This document shows positions 34,761-46,392 of a stretch of 64,000 nt of DNA, in pieces. Origin of the DNA: Panulirus ornatus (lineage: Eukaryota; Arthropoda; Malacostraca; Decapoda; Palinuridae). The notes below the pieces were generated by a model. The model ran no database searches and had not been told where the DNA came from. It saw only the letters and a program-made list of their open reading frames with translations. The number at the start of each line of letters is the position of its first letter. Positions within the stretch are counted from its first letter, which is position 1. A program made the position numbers and the translations under genes. The stretch spans positions 9,441,569 to 9,505,568 of the forward strand of contig NC_092241.1 in the NCBI RefSeq assembly GCF_036320965.1. The letters are read 5' to 3'.

Positions 34761-36565
34761 AGAGAAAGTATGAGAGTTGTACGACAAAGTAAAGTCAATA
34801 TGGAGTGTATATAGCTGAAAACAGCAAAAACAACCCTAAAGAGTTTTACAGTTAAGTCTGAAGCAAAAGAATCATAACCCAATCAATAGGTCCATTAATT
34901 ATGAAAAATGATACCTGGTTCAAGACAACAAAGCCACAGCAAAAATACTAAATTGACTTTTAATGCATTTGCATTTACAATCTAAACCTCTGGCCGTAAA
35001 ATAATCCTTCCACTAATTATAAGAGGCAGGACTTTGTAAAAGCCTTGTTCATCAGGCACTGGACAGCCAAGGTAATGTCCATTGGAAATAAAAATCACTT
35101 TTAAGCCCAAGATGTGCCAACCAACTGAGTCTCCCAGTATCAACACATTTACAACACCACAAAAGAATTATCAATTAGGCCACAGGAAACATGAATGAAT
35201 GTACAGACTGTAAGAAAAGCAATTAATAACTGAAAAGTATATATTAACATACAACATACATATATAAAATCTACAAATGGAACTTTATAAGTACAACAAA
35301 ATAACTAAATGATACAGAAACTGAAAAAAAATAAACTGATCTATGAAAAGCCAGCTAACAATGGCAGTAGCATATGGACACATGTATGATCCCCAAAAAA
35401 TTGTGAGCCCTAAACAGTTGATAGGGAGGAGGTCAATGCAGTCAGCCTGATGGCAGTTGCTGACTGGCTGAGGGCAAACCTGAATAACTGGTGAGCTGCT
35501 GTGATGACTCTAGGGCTAATCATACAGGGTGAGCAAAGGCTGCTGTCGTTGGAGAAGTTCTAACCTGTATATTACCATGGACAATACCTCAGACATAAGG
35601 GACAGACCACAATGGAAGGAAATTTAGTTAGACAAAACACTCAAATGTTTCATTGAAAGCCTACATGATAAGTACTTGTATATACAATTCTGGCCAATGA
35701 TCACCCTGATGTAACCTTCAAAATCACCTACAAAACAACTTTTCACCTCACCTTCAACCTTAGGTTAAATTTGGTTAAGATGAACAGTGGCAGGATTGCT
35801 CTCTTTACACTCTCCTGTGGGGCAATTTGGCCCCATCAAAGGTGACTCCTGACTTACATTGTTACCAACTGCAGGTGGAGCCCATGAAAACAAAATATGA
35901 TTTAATCTTTGTCAATATAGATAAGGCCATAAAACTGATGAATACCCCTAACATCACTGATAAAATTCCATTATAAAATTACACTTTCCGAAACTTCATA
36001 GATCCTGAAATCGTCACACTGCCACCACAATGAACACTGGTAATTTAACAGACACCAACACGAAAAATAATGTCCTACTAGAACAACATGCATAACTGAA
36101 GGTATAATACTACCTATGAAATCAAAACATTGTGATATGCACAAAAAGACAGAACATCTTTAATATTTGGGGCCCAAGTCTCTTCTAAATCTTGCCTGCA
36201 GTCATCAGAAACACCATGGGATGTGCAAATGAAAATTTTAAAAGTACCTTAGACTAATTCAAAATGTTTCTCATCAGCCAGGCTGTGGGGGGTATGTGAG
36301 CCTTTGGGCTGTGGTATCTCAGCCCAGCCTAAGCTGTTAGGATTGAAGACCCCTGAAAATTCAACAAGCTAGACACTGTGCATTTCCTAGCTTTGGAATT
36401 TTCATTCTACTATGACAAATTCCTTTTTTTTCTATAGATAAATACTTAAGAGTGCGGGTCTTTTATTAGCATTGATATATCCAATTTTTCATCAATAAAT
36501 AACTGAACAGTACTGTGAGTTATGAAGGAGAGGGGAAAATTGAATTCAAATAAATTCATCTATTT
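34761..36565 (-). other. LANCL 5' UTR intron, middle part
   Basis: No gene, RNA or element recognised. Confidence 0.4.
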
Positions 36566-36569
36566 CTCA

Positions 36570-36830
36570 AACTTGATCGCCGTTTCCTGTGTCAGTGAGG
36601 CAGAGTCAGGCAGTAGTCGAAGAATGGCCCATACCCTCATGTACACAAATGTAGATATAAATACCCATCCATGCACATATACACACATATACAATCAACA
36701 TATTCACATATACATACACATACATATGCATATACAGACATATACATATATACACATGCACATATTGCGTTAACCCGCCCCATGGGATACAGCATCACTA
36801 CCCCGTGCTTCAGCAAAGGTAAAATAAAAA
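36570..36830 (-). mobile_element. decayed LINE 3' UTR
   Basis: Antisense terminal box variant (GATCGCCGTTTCCTGTGTCA), then GAATGGCCCA, the ACATATACATAC tract and part of the second box near 36805. Confidence 0.7.
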
Positions 36831-37199
36831 TGTATAATAAATATCTTGTAAGGTACTATGATAACTACTTAATACTATTGTGAAAAAAAATTTCTATCCA
36901 CAGATTTGAATAGGCACATAAGATACATGAGGTCCAAAATTAGCTGAATTCCCTTGTATTGAAGGAAAAGTTCATTATTTTCAGAGATGGTGGTTGGCAG
37001 CATTCCTATCAAGTGTCAACAGGAAAACTTTGGGATACCCAAAGTGACCAATTCTAAAAGGAGTTGCAGCTATGCCATCTTTATCTTATTTCTACTTTTG
37101 GTCTTTTATAGACTAAACAACAAATTTCTTTAAATGAACTGGACTGTCCAGCAGGATTTGGATTCTATTTCTTGGGTGGAAAATGGAAAGGTAATTACA

Positions 37200-37410
37200 G
37201 AGTTTCCCATACTTGTTTGCAGCTTCCCATGTTAGAGCTAATGCCAAGAACAGATGAAGAAATGGCCTCCTTGGCTCACATACATTCTCTAGCTCTCATG
37301 TGTAATGCACCACAACCACAGCTCCCTACCCACATCCAGGCCCCACACAATTTCCACGGTTTACCCCAGTTGCTTCATATACCCTGGTTCACTCCACATA
37401 AATTACTTGA
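37200..37410 (-). mobile_element. decayed LINE 3' UTR
   Basis: Antisense words CAGATGAAGAAATGGCC, CTCTCATGTGTAATGCACC, CCACAGCTCCCTACCCACAT and TTTCCACGGTTTACCCCAG, in family order. Confidence 0.7.
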
Positions 37411-37967
37411 GAACATTATAGGCCCTCTCTTTTTTAGATGATAGTTTGATGACGTTACTGCCCAACAGATTCCTTACACTCTGAACAGTTAGTAAAGAGT
37501 GGTTTAATCCAACTTCCCTCAAAGTCAAAGCCCTGCCCATTTATTGAGGAATTACTGTTAAATAAGCGGGAGGTGCTATACAAAAAACCAGCATTATAAC
37601 AACTCAACAGAGTTTCTGGATTCCAAAGGAACAAAATCGTCAAAATGCAATAACTTGAACATGAGCGTCCACTTTTTTTTTTTTTTTCATAAATTACCAA
37701 TGCTTCTGGTTACGTCACACACAACAGACACAACAAATACGTCCACCAAAAATGAAGAGTCACAGTCATACACGGTGCGATCTGTGTCAGTACAGACACC
37801 TCCAGGACGGCCTGTCACAGTAAAATAACCTGTAACAAGACTGACCTAGACAATTTTTTGACACACGTACTGACCCAGCTCCGCAGTTCTTTCTCATTCC
37901 TGCAAGTAAATCAATAATGTCATGCATTCATCTTCCCCGACATGTGTCTACTGAAAGTGAAACTTAC

Positions 37968-38075
37968 CGCTAACAACCACGAAAACAAAGAGAACAATGT
38001 TTATACCACAAAAATACACTTACATTAACAGAGACGCTCTGCTGCTGTCAGCAGCCACAACGATCATTGATGACA
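37968..38075 (-). other. probable non-coding first exon of LANCL
   Basis: A strong minus-strand donor (GCG|GTAAGT at 37967-37962) lies next to a CpG-containing stretch at 38040-38110. This fits the upstream exon required by the acceptor at about 32516. The 5' end is not determinable. Confidence 0.4.
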
Positions 38076-38130
38076 CAGGTCGCGTTCAGGTACCCGAGGC
38101 CAGGTTGCCCAGACCTGGCAGGAGGACATG
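38076..38130 (-). promoter_or_regulatory. possible LANCL promoter region
   Basis: A locally GC-richer block with several CpGs upstream of the putative first exon. No TATA box is seen. Confidence 0.3.
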
Positions 38131-38649
38131 AAGAACACTTATGTATGACTGTGCAGCACAGAGGTGTTCACTTCTTGCTTTACCCTAACAAAATAGGCTG
38201 TGTATTAAGGTGTATTACGGCATAGTTATGTGTGTACCAGTGAACGGGGTTTTATTTTGAGTCATGACCAAAACGGACATTCTAGACGTTTTTATACATC
38301 AGAGAGTATATCTCCAAACACTTACACTAATTATAAACTTTTACATTTACAGAGAAGTAAATTCTAGTATTGCAAACCTATACAATGTTCCAATGGTCTA
38401 ATTACGTCTTTTTTCCTCTGGTTCCGGCATCACAAAAACTCTGAATCAAGAATTTCAAAGGAGGTACACCCAACAAGAATGGCAGCGGTAATGCCGTAAT
38501 CCATGTAGCATTATGTAATATGGGAGGAGGTTATCACTAAATGTAAACCACAGATAATAACAAGGCACTTTTGAATATCTATTTATTCCAGCACCTTTTC
38601 TATGACAATTAGACTTTTGCACCTTCAATAACACACCGTACACAATGAC

Positions 38650-39760
38650 AGAGTATTCTAATTGTATCGCACAAGGATGTTAATGTTACCTGGAATAGAT
38701 TAGGAAAAGAACTTGAATCATGTAATAATTGGATGATTGATAACAAAATGTCTCTTCACCTACGAAAAATCGAAGTTATGATAGCAGGATATAAAAGAAA
38801 ACTAGAGAAGGTAAATAATTTTGCACTAACATGTAAAGGTCAGGCAATAAAAGAGATAAAGTCATTGAAGTAGCTAGTAGTTAATTTGGACCGATGTGCC
38901 TCATGGGATTTAAACTATGTTTATAATCAAGAAAATAAATGCAAGATTAATATTTTTATAGACAAGCAAATAGCTTTAATCAGAAAATTAAGAAAGCCTT
39001 ATGTTCTGCTTTAATTCAACCTCATTTTGATTATGCATGTTCGTGGTTTTCTGGAGTAAGCAGTAAATCCATAAAGCAGCTAAAAATTTGTCAAAACAAT
39101 TTTTTTAGATTTGTTTAAGGAGTAAACCCTAGAGCTCACATTGGTCAAGCACAGAGGGAGAAAGTAAACATGTTAAGTGTAGAGAATAGGGTTAAGCAAA
39201 TAAAATTGAACCATGTCTTTAACATATACAACAACAGATGGGGCCCACATATCTTACAGAAAATGTTCAAGGGTAGTAAATAACCAATCAATCAGGACTA
39301 CTAACTTGTGTGTAACAAGAGCTAAGGGAACTGTAGCTCATACCTTCTATCATAAAGCTATTAAAGAATGGAATTCATTACCAAATAATATACAATGTAT
39401 AAATTCACAAAACCAGTTTAGAGCAGCAGTTAGGAAACACTGACGAAGAAAGATTCCCTTAACTAAATCAATTTGTATATTGCTAGACATAATAAGCATG
39501 GTTTTTAAACTTTTCAACTGTTTTAAAGAGGGGGATATACCATGTGCATATGTGCCTTGTATGGGGGGGGGTCTCCTTTGTTGACTGCTCCATCTTGCTA
39601 AATACATCTTGCTACAATACATGGACCTACTGGAAATGTTTGTAAAGGTTCAGTAAGTTATCCTATAGGAAGCTACTATGTACGTTACTGTGGTGTACTG
39701 CACATGTGTACACTTATCTTAATGTACAAGAGTCCCTGAATTAAGGCAATCAATCGATCA
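38650..39760 (+). mobile_element. CR1/Jockey-like LINE 3' half, defective
   Basis: The plus strand reads ELESCNNWMIDNKMSLHLRK and EVMIAGYKRKLEKV (RT palm end and thumb), ALIQPHFDYACSWFSGV, then RWGPHILQ and AHTFYHKAIKEWNSLP (C-terminal tail). Stops and frameshifts interrupt it. The 3' end shows an (AATCAATCGATC) type tail near 39748. Confidence 0.8.
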
Positions 39761-42340
39761 ATATGTCATAGGTTCGGAGGGAGGAGGTCTAGAATCTGAA
39801 TTATTCAAAGATTTGTAACAGGAAAACTGTGCCTTAAAGGGCAGCGTTATCACTTGGAGAACTAGCATTAGATTGATCTGGTCGAAAATGAAGACGAAAA
39901 GATGAATTACATACAATGTTGGATATACTTTTGGTAAAGGGCCAAAAAGATGTCTGTAGCAGTCAACTCAGCACACTCTCTTCACAAAAGTGTGTTTGGC
40001 ATCTGAGCAGGAGCGATCAAACCACGACTGAGGAGATGGGATGTAGGCCAGCATCCCAGCCAAGATAACATTTGCTATGCGTTCAGCACAATACATCGCA
40101 TCCCAGCCAGTGATAAAGTACCCATCCCAGGGAAAGTTACAGAAGTTGTGCTGGGATAAACCCTAAGCTCTCCCAGAATGCCAAAGTTGGTGTTTCGAGG
40201 AGAGACAGAAGGATGGGGGTCCTGAACCTCAGTTGGAATTAGAAAGAAATAAGATTTTGATCAGAGGACCAACAGGAAGCAGAAATGATGTATGCGTAGT
40301 GAGAGGGTTCACATTTTAGCGATGCTCTGTGGTGGGAGTTATGGTTCTTGGAGATGAAAGAGGAATACGTAAACATTTAATAATAGGTACACGAGATGAG
40401 GCAGGTGATGCAGCTAGGGTAAAGACAACAAAAGGTGTAGGATTGTAGTGGAAAGATGGGTCGAGTTAGGCTGATATATACGAGACAGGCTTGGCAGGAG
40501 TACCTCGATCCTGGTGAAGATCCATGAGGAGCAGAACTCTATGAGAGACATGCGCGGCTGTCAGGTCCCACCAAGCTCATCCTTCTGGAGATCAAATCAG
40601 GTGAGGTCACAAGCCGTGTATTGACCAGGATTATTGTATATCGATACAGCATCTATACTTAAAACATATACGAAAGAATTCAGAAAAAGTAAGGCATCCT
40701 GCCACATGCAGGGCCGCTCGACTGGAAGCGTCGGAATGAATCGATTATCAACACCCCCTTATTGATATGATATCAAGGCTAGCATGAAGGTAGATGCTAC
40801 GGGAGAGGACAACCACAGCCCGAGAGGAAAGCCCAGGGTTCGACCGTGCGGCAAGGCAGCGGGATCCCTATGTAGAAGCGAATGTGACACTAGCGAGCAG
40901 ATCAGAGCAAGGATGTACCGATCAATGTTCGTGTGTCTACGAGACACCGCTTCCAACAACACCACAGCGAAAACGATATATATATAGTCAACATTTGACT
41001 GCGGACTGAAAGTTTTTTGACTTGAGTATTTCATGAAAGTTCTTTATTCCATATGTTTAATTACTCTAAATTGAACTTAAAAAACGAAAGAAAAGCATCA
41101 CACATTTCCTTCACAATTTGAAAAATTTAATTTTGGCAAGTGTTGCCCTAACATTAGCATATCAATTTTCGTTAAAAATGATCCATCACCTCGCTCTTCA
41201 GTTTACCTCCCTGCCATCTGGCCGGCTGTTTATAGAACTAAACACCCACACCCACCAACGTTAATAGCATTTATATCATCCATATCTACCTACATAGTGA
41301 AAGAATATGACAATATTTGTTGATTCATACTTGCAAGTAGTAGCATCAACCTTAAAATGATGTGTAAAGTGCTAAGTTTAGCCTCTAAAAACGGTAGTTT
41401 GACTAAAATCAAGAGGCTTTTCTTTTAACCCTGAGTAAATGAACTATTACTAGCCTAAGACTATAGTAGTTACATCATAGTTAAGTGACATTATGTTTCA
41501 TATAACAACATTACTGACATGATATCAAGGGGAGAATACAAAAGCATTATAGAGCCTAGTTTCCATTGGAAAAGATAAATGAAGTATCATCATAGTACCC
41601 CCTTTCCATTTACAGAAATTGAAATGTGAACAGAGACTTAAACAATTTTCATTAATTATGCTACTAGCTAAAATCTATGCAATATTACATTTAGGTATAA
41701 ACTTATGTGTATCAGGCGTCAACCTCCTAAAAAAGCTTGGGTAAGATTACCTTTTCGTTGACCCCTTATATTTGATAAAACTTGGTCAGAATTGTTTGTC
41801 ATCTAAAACCATCGTAAAATAATTTCATCCAAACCAAACCTAACAAAATTCGCAGGATATTCGAAACGGTAAATAACACCAAAGCTTGATTTAACTCATC
41901 GTCTCATGAATCACAACGTTATAAGTCCGTATCTTTAATATTGGTGTCAAGTTTTGCTGGAGGTCCCAGCACGGCACAGGCTCGTCATAAAACAACCCGT
42001 TCACTGAGTGTCATCATACTACACTGAAATGCCATCAAAGTTGAATCAGGTTACGGTTACATTAAACAGAACATAGTAGTAACAAAATGAATCATCTATG
42101 AAGGTTTGTTAATGCTTGAAATATGTTGTAATTAGCCGTTTCATTCGAGATTAAGATATTGCATCCCGTCAATATGACTTAAAGTGTGTTCACAAGAGCT
42201 AGTGGAGCAATGCTTGCTATAAAAGGAGTTTTATAACCAAAGAAAAAACTACTCATTCACTGACGCACTACGGCAGCCCGTTACAAGCTGTCAATCAACG
42301 TCTCATCAAGCAAAAGGTGGTCCGAGATCGAAATTGGCGA
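39761..42340. other. intergenic DNA, nothing recognised
   Basis: The word GCATCCCAGCC recurs near 40050 and 40099. No supported gene is seen. Confidence 0.4.
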
Positions 42341-42353
42341 AGATTTTCTTTTT

Positions 42354-42430
42354 CTATGTATGTATGTATGTATGTATGTATGTATGTATGTATGTATGTA
42401 TGTATGTATGTATGTATATATGCATGTATG
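42354..42430. repeat. (TATG)n microsatellite
   Basis: About 15 perfect TATG units with a degenerate end. Confidence 0.95.
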
Positions 42431-44640
42431 TTTGGACTGAATACTGAGGTTAGTTAAATCATGGAACAAAATATTCATTGTCTAATCACTCATGACAGTT
42501 ATATCAATAACAGGAGTAAGGAGAGTTGCTTCCTAATTGTCTGGAGAGAGAGAGAAATATCGGCCAACCCTATATGAAAGAGGAAGCGATTTGTAAAGTA
42601 CAAACTATGTCATATTCCTATACTCATTATTTCTGCTCAAAAGCAAGTGCACCAGAACTACATAAACGATGAGATGGAGTCCTCACCTACGCGACACCTT
42701 GCCGTGTATAGAGCCTACCACTGTGCGTAGAGCCCTGATTTGGTGGCAGATGGCAGCGTGTGATCTCACCTGACCTAATAACCCCCAGGCAAATGTGTTT
42801 GGTGGCTTAACTTACGGCTGCAACTTCAATATTAACCTTCATCACATCCATACTCGATGTTACGGCGGTGGCAGATCAGAAACTACGGCTGTAATTATAG
42901 ATGACTTGTCTATTTCCATAAGAGGCGCCACTCTTACGTACTTCACCCCAAGTCAAATAGCTTGATGATAGGTAAGAAGCTTGCAACATTCGGCCCCAAC
43001 ATCTTTAATTGCCTTTGGGAACAGCTATCCCTCCCAGACCTGACCTCACCGCCTCTTAAATACCCGGGTATCACCGCAGGAATGTATTCACTACTTTACA
43101 AGACCCAAAAGAACCAAATGGAACACCTGCTCTGGACCACAGATGAATACCCAACTCCCAGATGAAAACATCGCGCCTAGCAACATCTCCATAAGAGGTT
43201 GCCTGCATCTCAGAAGACCAGGCATAAAAACCAGGGAACGGGCAGCCACCAGGTAACACAAACAAACGCAGGAATGCTAGAGGGAGTCTGGCTCTCGTGG
43301 GGGCCGGGTGAGATAACAAGCTCAACTACTTATGCTCAGTGCTTACGTCCCTCCCCACCGGCGGGCTGCCCTAGAGAATAAGGCCCGCACCTCCTGAGAT
43401 GTAGGGAAGCTTAATCTCAAACGCAAGAATGCAGTCAGGCAGTTGACTCCCCACTAGACAACAAGTGTACCACTCCGGTACCTGAAGTCTTGGAGATGTG
43501 ACTCTAGACTTGAGCCCTTCTTAGGGCGTCTCCCACCGTGACTCCCTACGTTTCATCTTCCTGGCAGGTATCATTGTGGTACCTCATCTCGAAGTCATGG
43601 GGTGCCTGTTTCGCGCTACTCAACCTACCTTACCTGACCTCTTTACCATAATCCCACCACTCCAGGAGCTCAGTGTATCCAGGTTATCTCACTTTATGGA
43701 CCCTAAACAATAAAGCATTGTTATTGTTTAACGTGTTTCCATGACCCTCTCTGTTATACCACTTAACATTCTAACTAAATCACCTCATTAAACAGCTACT
43801 TAAAAACACGCTTCCCTCTGCATGATTTTTATTCTTATTAGGTATATAAAGGCTCGTATAACCTGTTTTTTTGGTTGACATATCGGTCGTATACAAGCTG
43901 GTGAGAGCACTATCGAGATTTTTTCTTTGATTGGTTACGAATCTTTCTTTATATCAACCAATGTTCTACCAGCTATTTAGAACAAAACTTAGGCTATCTG
44001 GATGGTCTCCACCGAGCTATTCAGGTTAATTTCATCTTAATTTCGAGATATTTGGAGTTACATCTGCACTGTCAGTGGATGAATTTGACAATTTTCGTAA
44101 CTTTCCAGTATCTATCAAGATAGTGTAAACGAACAATTCTCTTAGTCGTTTTTATAAGGAAAAAACGGAAAAAATGAATTTCAGATATGTGATGCATTTT
44201 TACATAAATGTTATATATAAAATGCAAGTTTCCATACACTTCACTTTTATAATAATACTTGAGGATTATTTAAGTTTTTGTGCATATTGCAATCATTTTC
44301 TATGAAGGGTGAAGGGGTATCTATGATAAATCGCTAACGGAACTTCCTATTTGTTACTCTTATATTTCTATCTTTTATGTACGTATCAGCAATCTGATTC
44401 CACAGAAATTAATTCTTATTCATGATATAATTACTATACTCTTAACACTGAACTACATATTCACTGACAAGATACATTGATTTTAGTCCGACCTTTGCTC
44501 CTGTTGCGTGTTTGTAGTACTTCAGAGATGATGCCAAGTTTTGCGTCTACGGCAAGACATATTCTCTTTTTTTTTCACTTTGTGATAAGAACTGGATGGT
44601 ATACCCGTCGCTGATAGTCAAGGGCGTGTAGTGCTGTGGC
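42431..44640. other. intergenic DNA, nothing recognised
   Basis: A moderately GC-rich part (about 42680-43720) has short open frames on both strands and an AATAAA near 43709. No domain or consistent exon structure is visible. Confidence 0.35.
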
Positions 44641-44658
44641 CGACCACATGGCAGGGAG

Positions 44659-44997
44659 GTAAACTGAGAAGCAATAAAAATAACCCAATGATATTACCCC
44701 AAATATACCAGAATTACACAATGTCAACCAAATCACCCAAAATAGGTTCAAATTAGATTGTAGAACAATATGTAAACTGAGGAGCAATACAAAACCCCAA
44801 TGATATTACCAAAAATATACCAAAATTACACAATGTCAACCATATCACCCAAGATAGCTTCAAATTAAATTGTAGAACAATATGTAAACTGATGAGCAAT
44901 ACAAAACCCCAATGATATTACCCAAAACATACTAGAATTACACAATGTCAACCATATCACCCAAGATAGGTTCAAATTAGAGTGTAGAACAATATGG
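44659..44997. repeat. tandem repeat, period about 113 bp, three units
   Basis: Units start GTAAACTGA(G/T)(A/G)AGCAAT at 44659, 44772 and 44884. Units 2 and 3 are most alike. Confidence 0.9.
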
Positions 44998-45059
44998 AGT
45001 TTCTAAGAAAACGTGGACTTCACAATTATACCAAGTATGTTCATTGAGTCAAGAGGTGG

Positions 45060-45720
45060 AATTACAAAAACATCAAAGGAGAGACAAGAGTTTTAGATAG
45101 AAAGAGGAGTAGAAATTGGGTCCTGGAGGCATTAAACTTTACAATATTTTGTGTGTCCCACCGAGACATATTGTCCGAGTTTAATGAGGAAGCTGTGTCA
45201 AACCAAGATGCAGATCGAGAGAGAAGAGGAGCAGTATTGAAGGATGTGGATGAATGCAGAGTTGAGTCATAAGCATATGAGTGCATTATATTGTTTGAGG
45301 GGGAAATCATTGAAAAAAAAGGAGAAAACTGTGGACACTGCCATTGGTGGAGAAAAGGGAGTTTGGCTGATCCATAACAAGCACATAGATAGATTGGCCA
45401 AAGAGGATGCTAAATATGAAGGAGCAAAGTGAGGGAGGGAAGCCAAAAGAGGGCAGCTTAGAGATGAGACCCTGATGCCACACCCTGTCAAAAGCCTTAG
45501 ATATGTCAAGGGCAACTATACATAACTCTCCAAATCTTTCAGGGTTGAAGACCAGACATTAGTCAGATAGGAAAGAATATCACCAGTGGATCTCACCTTA
45601 CAGAAGACATACTGGTGATCAAAGAGAAGACTGATTTTCTGTGTCTAATGATATGGGAGTTGAGGGATTCAAAGACTTTAGAAATAGTAGATGTCAGAGC
45701 AATAGAACAATAGGTAGAGG
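45060..45720 (-). mobile_element. CR1-like LINE reverse transcriptase, defective
   Basis: The minus strand carries FCKVRSTGDILSYLT, VALDISKAFDRVWHQGLIS (motif A) and HSYAYDSTLHSSTSFNTAP, where the catalytic YADD box has become YAYD. NIVKFNASRTQFLLL follows. Frame changes separate these blocks. Confidence 0.8.
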
Positions 45721-46190
45721 AGTCAGAATGGTCTGAATGCCAACCCAAGCAAACTATTTTACCGCTTAGAGTTAATAATCCTTCATTATTGGGATATGTT
45801 GCCTTGCTGACTGCTTTACAGTCATCTAACCCTTCTATGTGGTAAAGTTGGTGGCTCTGATAACTGACTACTGAATAAGTGTTAAGTCCCTGCTGGAGAG
45901 GCTGAAATGTGAAGAAACTACCAAGTGGAAATCTTCTAAGTTAAAATTTACTCACAGTGAACATATCATATTGAAGGAGTTTTGCAGATAAGATGTCAAA
46001 GCCTCAATACCAGTGAACATGAATTTGTGCAGAGGTGTAGAGGCATTGCCCATTGTCACAATTTCCTTGTCAAGTCTGAGGACAGGATCATAAAGGGGTT
46101 TAGAAATGACAATGGTAATACTTTTCATTGTATGACCCCTACCAAGGATGGCATGAGAAGTTAAACAAGAAATGTAATACTGAAAGCATA
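45721..46190. other. intergenic DNA, nothing recognised
   Basis: No gene is visible between the LINE fragment and the RBIS polyadenylation signal. Confidence 0.4.
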
Positions 46191-46191
46191 T

Positions 46192-46197
46192 TTTATT
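46192..46197 (-). promoter_or_regulatory. polyadenylation signal (RBIS)
   Basis: AATAAA on the minus strand, 18 bases after the RBIS stop codon, giving an unusually short 3' UTR. Confidence 0.75.
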
Positions 46198-46215
46198 ATT
46201 CTATTAAACAAAATA

Positions 46216-46392
46216 TTATAATTTTGAAAGTTTTTCAGCAGCTTCCTCCATGTTCACAGGTGCCTCCTTTTCTTTGGAAGACTGTACTGGATGCTCTGCG
46301 GTAGGTTCCTTCACTTTTGTCTTCATGGCTTCACGAAATAATCCAAGCTTCTCGTCTAAGGATACTGTTGCCTCTTTATTGGCAATCTTTAA
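46216..46392 (-). CDS. RBIS: RBIS coding exon 2
   Basis: The acceptor is CTAACAG|TTAAAG. The 58 residues include LDEKLGLFREAMK and APVNMEEAAEKLSKL. The stop is TAA. Confidence 0.9.
   Translation of the reverse strand, partial: LKIANKEATVSLDEKLGLFREAMKTKVKEPTAEHPVQSSKEKEAPVNMEEAAEKLSKL

Noticed and set aside
42281..42478. open frame of repeated HTYI residues
   Set aside because: It is a translation of the TATG microsatellite.
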